Source of the DNA: Salmonella enterica subsp. enterica serovar Choleraesuis | GTDB lineage: Bacteria > Pseudomonadota > Gammaproteobacteria > Enterobacterales > Enterobacteriaceae | Assembly: GCA_022846635.1 (NCBI GenBank) | Contig: AP025685.1 | Coordinates: 1,612,001-1,676,000, forward strand | DNA: 64,000 bases | Reading direction: 5' to 3' | In this document: one piece after another, positions 57,916 through 64,000 of the stretch | Layout of the letters: each line of letters starts with the position of its first letter | Numbering within the stretch: position 1 is the stretch's first letter | The notes under the pieces: generated by a model | Told to the model about the DNA's origin: nothing | What the model saw: the letters and a program-made list of their open reading frames with translations, nothing else | Databases searched by the model: none | Program-made: the position numbers and the translations under genes

Positions 57916-58403
57916 TTGCTGCCTCCTGTTTGCCTTAAAAACTCTCGTTGTATGCATGTGCCGCGACTTTTGACTACTCTTCCACCAGAAGTGGAGTGAT
58001 GAAAGCAGCGGGTAAAATTTGAGCGCTTATCGGTCTCGTGAATTATTTTAGATAGTGAAAAAATAATTATTGTGATGGACTTCAGTAAATTAGCTAACAA
58101 AAGTATAAAATTTTCAGCGCGAAATATGACGTTATTAACGTTAAATTTAACCATTTGCAAAGTCCGGTAAATATTCGCGGCGCGGGTCGATAGTTTGCTA
58201 TTTTGTAGGTTGCTTTGTTAACTGAAGGAGTTTAGGGCAGTTGCCCGCCCCATGGACCGTCACCGACGTTTCTGCCACCCCCGGCCATTGCTGGCCACCT
58301 CTCTCTATCCCGGCGCTTTGCGCCCAGTTTCCGTTAGTCTTTTTTCTCTTGCGCCGGTGTTTGCTGGTGCGGACTTTTGCTGGTTATTTTCTCGGAGCTT
58401 GTC
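57916..58403. other. manX/yoaE divergent intergenic region
   Basis: 488 bases without a gene. ATTTTCAGCGCGAAATAT (58110-58127) is an imperfect palindrome that resembles Mlc/NagC-type operators known at manX in E. coli, and TTGTGATGGACTT (from about 58069) is half of a CRP-like site; both are weak matches. The yoaE-proximal part (58200-58400) shows nothing I can assign. Confidence 0.4.
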
Positions 58404-59975
58404 ATGGAATTGTTAATGGACCCAACCATATGGGCCGGCCTGTTGACGTTAGTCGTTCTTGAAATTGTGCTGGGGATCGACAATCTGGTTTTTATCGCCA
58501 TCCTTGCGGATAAACTGCCGCCCCATCAAAGGGATAAGGCGCGGCTTATCGGCCTCTCTCTGGCCTTGTTTATGCGTCTGGGGCTGTTGTCGATAATTTC
58601 CTGGATGGTAACGTTAACCGCGCCATTGTTTAGTATCGCTTCAGTGACCTTTTCCGGGCGCGATCTCATCATGTTATTGGGGGGATTGTTCCTGCTGTTT
58701 AAAGCCACCACCGAGCTGCATGAGCGGCTGGAAAATCGCCAGCATGACGGCGGGCATGGCAAAGGTTATGCTAGCTTTTGGGTTGTGGTATTGCAGATTG
58801 TGGTTCTCGACGCCGTGTTCTCCCTCGATGCGGTCATTACCGCAGTAGGTATGGTTGAACACCTGTGGGTCATGATGACCGCGGTGGTGATTGCGATGGC
58901 TGTGATGTTACTGGCCTCCAAACCGCTGACCCGATTTGTGAACCAGCATCCGACGGTGGTGGTGCTGTGCCTGAGCTTCCTGCTGATGATTGGTCTGAGT
59001 CTGGTGGCTGAAGGTTTTGGTTTCCATATTCCTAAAGGCTATCTGTATGCGGCCATTGGTTTCTCGGTGCTGATTGAGCTGTTTAACCAGATTGCCCGCC
59101 GCAACTTTATTCGCCATCAGTCAACGGTTCCGCTGCGTACCCGTACCGCAGACGCAATTTTGCGGCTAATGGGTGGCCAGCGCAAAGGTGCGCACGCTGA
59201 ATCGGGTGATGAGCCGCATCCTGCGGTGCCGGAAGGGGCATTTGCCGATGAAGAACGCTATATGATTAGCGGCGTTCTGACCCTGGCTCAGCGTTCTCTG
59301 CGCAGTATTATGACGCCGCGAGGCGAAATAAGTTGGGTCGATGCCGATCAGTCGCGTGAAGAGATCCGCGCTCAGTTACTTTCTTCGCCTCACAGCCTGT
59401 TCCCGGTATGTCGCGGTGAACTGGATGAAATTATTGGTATCGTTAGGGCGAAAGAGCTGCTGGTTACCCTTGAGGAAGGCGGTGATGTTAGCGCCATGGC
59501 CGCCAGCCATCCGGCAATCGTGGTGCCGGAGACGTTGGATCCTATCAAGCTATTAGGCGTATTGCGCCGGGCGCGCGGCAGCTTCGTGATTGTTGCCGAT
59601 GAGTTTGGGGTGCTTCAGGGGCTGGTGACGCCGCTTGATGTGCTGGAAGCTATCGCGGGTGAGTTTCCGGACGCCGATGAAACGCCGGAAATCACCGCGA
59701 CTAACGACGGCTGGCTGGTAAAAGGCTCAACTGATTTGCACGCGTTGCAACATCGTCTGGATATGGACGGATTAATCGATGATGATGAAATTGTCACGGT
59801 GGCCGGGTGGGTTATCTCCGCCCATGGTCAGATCCCTCATCCGGGGGATGAAATTCACCATAACGGTTTGCATGTGACGGTGCTGGAAGCGAACGACTAC
59901 CGGGTTGAGCTGGTTAGGATCACCCGCGAGTCGGATGAGCAAGATGCCGCCATAACTGGCGACAGTCCGGCCTAA
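58404..59975 (+). CDS. yoaE: YoaE, TerC-family membrane protein with CBS and CorC domains
   Basis: 523 residues (E. coli 518). N-terminal TerC domain with about seven membrane helices (residues 1-235; [11 protein letters not shown] and [12 protein letters not shown] carry the acidic motifs), a CBS-domain pair (about 300-420; [11 protein letters not shown]) and a C-terminal CorC_HlyC domain (about 435-515). TerC proteins are linked to metal (Mn) export or secretion-coupled metalation; this member is uncharacterised. Start 58404 follows CGGAGCTTGTC and matches E. coli M-E-F-L-M-D-P. Abuts pdeT tail to tail. Confidence 0.94.
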   Translation: MELLMDPTIWAGLLTLVVLEIVLGIDNLVFIAILADKLPPHQRDKARLIGLSLALFMRLGLLSIISWMVTLTAPLFSIASVTFSGRDLIMLLGGLFLLFKATTELHERLENRQHDGGHGKGYASFWVVVLQIVVLDAVFSLDAVITAVGMVEHLWVMMTAVVIAMAVMLLASKPLTRFVNQHPTVVVLCLSFLLMIGLSLVAEGFGFHIPKGYLYAAIGFSVLIELFNQIARRNFIRHQSTVPLRTRTADAILRLMGGQRKGAHAESGDEPHPAVPEGAFADEERYMISGVLTLAQRSLRSIMTPRGEISWVDADQSREEIRAQLLSSPHSLFPVCRGELDEIIGIVRAKELLVTLEEGGDVSAMAASHPAIVVPETLDPIKLLGVLRRARGSFVIVADEFGVLQGLVTPLDVLEAIAGEFPDADETPEITATNDGWLVKGSTDLHALQHRLDMDGLIDDDEIVTVAGWVISAHGQIPHPGDEIHHNGLHVTVLEANDYRVELVRITRESDEQDAAITGDSPA

Positions 59976-61562
59976 TCAGTGTAATGGTATGACAGGTAAC
60001 GCCGCGCCATCATCTTCAGCAAGGTGATGCGTGGCGTTCCAATGAGTAAGCCATGCCGGGAACTCTTCTATCGGCATGGCTCTGGCATAGAGATATCCCT
60101 GTAGCATTCCCACTTGGCGTTTACGCAGCCATCCGGCCTGAGTCGCAGTCTCGACCCCTTCGGCAATCAGCTCAATATTCAGTCTCTGACTAAGATCGAT
60201 AATCGTATCGATAACATGCGAATTCACCGCGTCGCTGCCGATAGCGTTAATAAATGTCTTATCAATTTTCAATACATCCGGGCGCAGGTGTTCGAGCCAC
60301 GCCAGGGAAGTTTGCCCGGTGCCGAAGTCATCGATGGCCAGCTTGACGCCCAGTTGCTGGAGTTTGCGGAAAATCTCATTAGGAATATGCTGCAGGTTAT
60401 CGCGCTCGGTGAGCTCCAGGATAAGCTGTTGAGTTGGTCTGGAAGGGAACCAATAGCGTTGCAAATCAGCAATAATTTCCTGGCGCTCAAAGTGATTCGG
60501 GGCCACGTTAACCCCAATGTGGAAACTATTGCTGTGTGGGAATAGATGCAGGTTTTGCACTACTTCACGCAATAAATAGCGGGTAAGCGGCGCTATTAGA
60601 TCATTCTCTTCTGCCAGAGGAATAAACAGCTCCGGAGCCATCCAGCCCTGGCGAGGATTGTCCCAGCGCAACAGCATCTCCACGCCAACGCAGCGCAGGT
60701 CTTCGCTGGCAATAAGCGGCTGGCAAAACAGGCGAAACTCTCGTGAGGCAATGCCTTCATTAAGCTCCCAATTAAAACTAATACGTCTGGCGCTGGCCAG
60801 CCATACCAGATAGCCAATCGACAGGCTTAGTAAGAAAGCCAGCGGCAGTTGAGAGGGCAGGCTGGATAACGCCAGTGCGCCAGGCGTAGGCCCGGCTAGC
60901 GTAATTGAATAGGGATGCAGGCCGGATGCCAGCGTCAGTATATTTGGCATTACGGGGGCAGGCTGACCGTAACTCAGCTTTTGATCGCCGACGTGAAATT
61001 CACTATGAACTACCCACGGCGATTCCGGGCTTAGAATGAGTCCGGCCAGCAAATCGATATTCATCGTGAGCATAACGCCACGTTCCGGGTTACCGGCTAC
61101 CGGGTTCCATTTTAATAAAATCGGCGAGCCTTTAAGAATGGTTTGCGCGTGAGTCAGCAACAATTGAGGCTGAGCAGAAGGCAGCAACGCATTGAACTGA
61201 TGGAGACGAGCCGAGCGCTCACCAAAGACGCTGGAACAGTAGATTTTCCCTTTATCGATCAGAGCAATTGAGCGCATAGTCTGCAACCGGCTATCGGTTA
61301 TGCGCAGTTCCTGTTGCACCTGGCCGCAGGGCTGACCCGCCAACGGCATTAATCCCGGCAGCGCACGATCTGCACTGGTGAGCAACATATCGAAAGCGGT
61401 TATTGCCCTACCGCTGAAATTATTCAGCCGCTGAATATTCTGGTTGCGTTCAAACATATAGCTAACGCCCAGAGTGGTAAGCAGAACGACCAGTGCCGCA
61501 CCGCAGGACAGAGCCATGCGGCGGCGGCGGTAATTCCGAATAATACGTTGCGCCGTTTGCAT
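59976..61562 (-). CDS. pdeT: Cyclic-di-GMP phosphodiesterase with CSS sensor domain (PdeT/YoaD)
   Basis: 528 residues (E. coli YoaD about 532). N-terminal membrane helix, periplasmic CSS-motif domain (C-G-Q-V and I-Y-C-S-S-V-F, a redox-sensing disulfide in relatives), a second helix (about 240-258), then an EAL domain (about 265-515). The EAL motif reads E-M-L-L-R; the other catalytic parts N-V-A-P-N-H-F, E-L-T-E-R-D, D-D-F-G-T-G, K-I-D-K and E-G-V-E-T are present, so it should be active. No GGDEF domain. Its stop touches the yoaE stop. Confidence 0.92.
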   Translation of the reverse strand: MQTAQRIIRNYRRRRMALSCGAALVVLLTTLGVSYMFERNQNIQRLNNFSGRAITAFDMLLTSADRALPGLMPLAGQPCGQVQQELRITDSRLQTMRSIALIDKGKIYCSSVFGERSARLHQFNALLPSAQPQLLLTHAQTILKGSPILLKWNPVAGNPERGVMLTMNIDLLAGLILSPESPWVVHSEFHVGDQKLSYGQPAPVMPNILTLASGLHPYSITLAGPTPGALALSSLPSQLPLAFLLSLSIGYLVWLASARRISFNWELNEGIASREFRLFCQPLIASEDLRCVGVEMLLRWDNPRQGWMAPELFIPLAEENDLIAPLTRYLLREVVQNLHLFPHSNSFHIGVNVAPNHFERQEIIADLQRYWFPSRPTQQLILELTERDNLQHIPNEIFRKLQQLGVKLAIDDFGTGQTSLAWLEHLRPDVLKIDKTFINAIGSDAVNSHVIDTIIDLSQRLNIELIAEGVETATQAGWLRKRQVGMLQGYLYARAMPIEEFPAWLTHWNATHHLAEDDGAALPVIPLH

Positions 61563-61640
61563 CCGTGTTTGTCCCGGCGTGGAGTAGGAATGTGAAGAGT
61601 ATCAGTGCAATACGCCAGAAAAGCGAATTACAAGGTATGA

Positions 61641-61670
61641 AAAAAATAACGGCACCTTAAGGGTGCCGTT
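61641..61670 (-). terminator. Terminator after sdaA
   Basis: On the minus strand AACGGCACC pairs with GGTGCCGTT around CTTAA, followed by ATTTTTTT. Confidence 0.88.
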
Positions 61671-61689
61671 GGTGAGGTGCTGAGCGTGA

Positions 61690-63054
61690 TTAATCACACT
61701 GAACTTTAATGGCCAGACCGCCGCGGGAGGTCTCACGGTATTTGGCGTTCATATCCTTACCGGTTTCGTACATGGTCTCGATAACCTTATCCAGCGATAC
61801 GCGCGGCTCACTGGTACGACGCATCGCCATGCGCGAGGCGTTAATAGCTTTAACTGAGGCGATAGCGTTACGCTCGATGCAAGGAACCTGCACCTGGCCT
61901 GCGACCGGGTCACAAGTCAGCCCCAGGTTGTGCTCCATGCCGATTTCGGCCGCGATACATACCTGCTCCGGGCTGGCGCCCAGGATCTCCGCCAGGCCTG
62001 CGGCAGCCATTGAACAGGCAACCCCAACTTCACCCTGGCAACCGACTTCGGCACCAGAAATAGAGGCGTTCATTTTGTAGAGCACGCCAATTGCGCCAGA
62101 AGCCAGGAAATAGCGAATATAGGTTTCAGGGCTGACCGATTCGATAAAGTGATCGTAATATGCCAGCACAGCCGGAACGATACCGCAGGCACCGTTAGTT
62201 GGCGCCGTCACCACCCGACCACCGGCCGCGTTCTCTTCGTTAACCGCCAGCGCGAACATATTCACCCAGTCTACCACATTCATCGGGTCGTTGGACAGAT
62301 TATCGTTTGAAACCAGCATCCGGCGCAGGGCAGAAGCGCGGCGCGGCACTTTAAGCGGCCCAGGCAGAATCCCTTCGGTATTCATACCCCGGTCGATACA
62401 GGCGCGCATGGTTTGCCAGACATTGCCGAAATACTCTTCGATAGTTTTCTTATCATGCAAAGCCAGTTCGTTTTGCATCACCAGCCCGGAGATAGACAGC
62501 CCGGTATCTTTGCAGTGGGCCAGTAGTTGGCTTGCGGAGTTATAGGCGTAAGGAACCGGACGATCGCTGGCATCCGGACGGCCAAAGTGGGCTTCATCAA
62601 CGATAAACCCGCCGCCGATGGAATAGTAAGTTTGAGCGTATAGCTCAACATCGTCCTGCCAGGCATGGATCCGCATCCCGTTTTCGTGCAACGGCAGGTT
62701 ATCGGTATGGAAAATCATACCGCCCTGGCGTGGAAAATCGACTTCACGACGTCCGTTAGCCAGTAGCAGACGCTCGCGGGTTTCGACATCACGAATAAAT
62801 GAAGGAATTGAATCGATATCGACGTTGTCGGGCATGTTGCCCGCCAGTCCCATAATAATGGCGATATCGGTATGGTGGCCTTTGCCTGTTAATGACAGCG
62901 AACCGTATACATCGACGCTGATGCGCGTGACTTCCCCTAATAATCCGCTGTTTTCTAAATCATCTACAAACTGCTTACCGGCCTTCATTGGGCCAACGGT
63001 GTGCGAGCTGGATGGGCCAATGCCGACTTTGAACATGTCAAAGATACTGATCAC
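61690..63054 (-). CDS. sdaA: L-serine deaminase I
   Basis: 454 residues, E. coli length. Iron-sulfur L-serine dehydratase producing pyruvate and ammonia. N-terminal beta domain ([16 protein letters not shown]) and C-terminal alpha domain with the cluster cysteines in [17 protein letters not shown] and V-P-C-I-E-R-N; the C-terminal Cys (Q-C-D) that can cap the cluster is also conserved. Single gene with its own terminator; 207 bases separate it from nudL. Confidence 0.97.
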   Translation of the reverse strand: MISIFDMFKVGIGPSSSHTVGPMKAGKQFVDDLENSGLLGEVTRISVDVYGSLSLTGKGHHTDIAIIMGLAGNMPDNVDIDSIPSFIRDVETRERLLLANGRREVDFPRQGGMIFHTDNLPLHENGMRIHAWQDDVELYAQTYYSIGGGFIVDEAHFGRPDASDRPVPYAYNSASQLLAHCKDTGLSISGLVMQNELALHDKKTIEEYFGNVWQTMRACIDRGMNTEGILPGPLKVPRRASALRRMLVSNDNLSNDPMNVVDWVNMFALAVNEENAAGGRVVTAPTNGACGIVPAVLAYYDHFIESVSPETYIRYFLASGAIGVLYKMNASISGAEVGCQGEVGVACSMAAAGLAEILGASPEQVCIAAEIGMEHNLGLTCDPVAGQVQVPCIERNAIASVKAINASRMAMRRTSEPRVSLDKVIETMYETGKDMNAKYRETSRGGLAIKVQCD

Positions 63055-63261
63055 GGTATTACTCCTGCCTGAGAGGTTGTTTGCGCAACAACCACGACTG
63101 CTGTCAACTGCGGCTAGTGTAAGAGCTAATTGCTTACATCTGGAAACTATTCACATGAATTAAACTCATGCGTCACCTTAGCCTAACTTATCAACGCGAC
63201 TTCTGAATGCCGATTCTACAGGTAATATTGGGGCGTTGATGCTAATTAACAGTATAAACCA

Positions 63262-63837
63262 CTACTCGATACCAATTTGCAGCGCCAGTTCACGAATTAT
63301 GCCCGCAGTCATTCCCCATACCATGTAGTGCTGATACCAGGAGAGCCACACCCGGTGCTCATTCCCGCGGCGATGGATATCCAGCGGATGATAACGCCCC
63401 AGGTGTAGCGCTTCGGCGAGCGGCATTTCGAATACCGACGCCACCTCATCTTCACTGGCGTGGTAGTGCAGGTCTGGCGGAACCAGGCCGACCACCGGCG
63501 TAACCCGAAACCCGGTGATACTGTCCACCGGCGGCAGAACGCCGACAACTTCCACACAATCGGGGGGGATCGCCACCTCTTCCTGAGCTTCACGCAGCGC
63601 GGTAGCGATGAGCGAACCATCGGTATCATCCCAGGCTCCGCCTGGAAAGGCGACCTGGCCTGCGTGTTTGCGCAAGTGCGTAGAGCGTTGCGTTAACAGC
63701 AGACCTGGCTGCGGGCGGCGAATAATCGGGATCAGTACGGCGGCATGCCGCGCATTTAGCGCGCTGACAACCGGTGCCGGGCGCAGCATTTGAAATCGGG
63801 ACAGAAAACTATCAAGCGTTAAAGAACTGGCATTCAT
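63262..63837 (-). CDS. nudL: Nudix hydrolase NudL (YeaB), probable CoA pyrophosphatase
   Basis: 191 residues (E. coli 192). Nudix box [12 protein letters not shown]5[10 protein letters not shown] preceded by the CoA-specific stretch [20 protein letters not shown]. Family members split CoA into phosphopantetheine and 3',5'-ADP. The start codon overlaps the pabB stop (ATGA, 63834-63837), so it is coupled to pabB as in E. coli. Confidence 0.94.
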   Translation of the reverse strand: MNASSLTLDSFLSRFQMLRPAPVVSALNARHAAVLIPIIRRPQPGLLLTQRSTHLRKHAGQVAFPGGAWDDTDGSLIATALREAQEEVAIPPDCVEVVGVLPPVDSITGFRVTPVVGLVPPDLHYHASEDEVASVFEMPLAEALHLGRYHPLDIHRRGNEHRVWLSWYQHYMVWGMTAGIIRELALQIGIE

Positions 63838-64000
63838 GGTTCACTCTCAAGGAGTTGAAGAATACGGTTAACTTTATCAAAAGTTTCCTGATATTCATCC
63901 GCTTCCTGGCTGTCGGCGACAATCCCGCCGCCTGCGGAGCAATACAGTTGCCCCTGACTGGCGCTCAGGGTGCGAATATTAATGCTGGTATCCATCGTTC
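63834..64000 (-). CDS. pabB: Aminodeoxychorismate synthase component I (partial, C-terminus only)
   Basis: The last 54 or so codons, reading [33 protein letters not shown] and ending E-S-E-P. This is the C-terminal end of the chorismate-binding domain, including the G-G-G-I-V-A-D-S motif typical of PabB/TrpE. It makes 4-amino-4-deoxychorismate for folate synthesis with PabA. The rest lies beyond the window. Confidence 0.93.
   Translation of the reverse strand, partial: TMDTSINIRTLSASQGQLYCSAGGGIVADSQEADEYQETFDKVNRILQLLESEP

Noticed and set aside
1..64000. tRNA or rRNA genes
   Set aside because: I saw no cloverleaf with the usual T-arm GTTCGAATC-type motif and no rRNA sequence anywhere in the window.
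1..64000. Insertion sequence or prophage
   Set aside because: No transposase, integrase or phage structural gene was recognised on either strand.

Overview
This window is a chromosomal segment of an enterobacterium (Enterobacteriaceae). Almost every gene has a recognisable Escherichia/Salmonella counterpart, in the order of the E. coli pabB-nudL-sdaA-pdeT-yoaE-manXYZ-yobD-mntP-rlmA-cspC-mgrB-yebQ-htpX-prc-proQ-msrC-letAB-rsmF-yebV-yebW-sdsR-yebY-yebZ-yobA-holE-yobB-exoX-ptrB-yebE-yebG-purT-eda-edd-zwf-hexR-pykA-lpxM-mepM-znuACB-ruvBA-ruvC-yebC-nudB-aspS-yecD-yecE block, read here in the opposite direction. It is not E. coli itself: kdgR, yobH, yebF and pphA are missing from their usual slots, and an FtsI paralog sits between cspC and rlmA, as I recall for PBP3SAL in Salmonella. 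I cannot name the genus.

Layout. 1-6.8 kb: yecE (partial), yecD, aspS-nudB-yebC-ruvC, then the SOS-controlled ruvAB. 6.8-9.05 kb: a 2.2 kb array of non-coding repeats between ruvB and znuB, built from three modules (A, B, C). 9.05-22.5 kb: the zinc importer with a Zur site, mepM, lpxM, pykA, and the Entner-Doudoroff/pentose-phosphate entry block hexR-zwf-edd-eda with HexR and GntR sites, then purT with a PurR site. 22.5-29.5 kb: SOS gene yebG, yebE, protease II, exonuclease X, yobB, holE and the copper-related yobA-yebZ-yebY operon. 29.5-35.9 kb is the most variable part: the conserved sRNA SdsR is followed, where E. coli has pphA, by an unknown small membrane-anchored protein, a large autotransporter with a zinc-metallopeptidase passenger, an unknown polytopic membrane protein and a GNAT acetyltransferase. 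35.9-48.4 kb: yebW, yebV, rsmF, the LetAB lipid-transport pair, msrC, proQ-prc, htpX, the exporter yebQ, and the short PhoQ regulator mgrB with a PhoP box. 48.4-54.5 kb: yebO, a metallo-beta-lactamase-fold hydrolase, a degenerate yobF, cspC, the FtsI-like PBP, rlmA and mntP behind a manganese riboswitch. 54.7-64 kb: yobD, manXYZ, yoaE, pdeT, sdaA, nudL and the end of pabB.

Functionally the block mixes DNA repair (ruvABC, yebG, exoX, holE), central carbon metabolism (zwf, edd, eda, pykA, manXYZ, sdaA), metal homeostasis (znuABC, mntP, copC/copD-like genes) and envelope maintenance (mepM, lpxM, letAB, prc, htpX, PBP3-like, mgrB). The least explained signals are the modular repeat array, whose copies show base changes that keep stems paired, and the metallopeptidase autotransporter with its unusual start.
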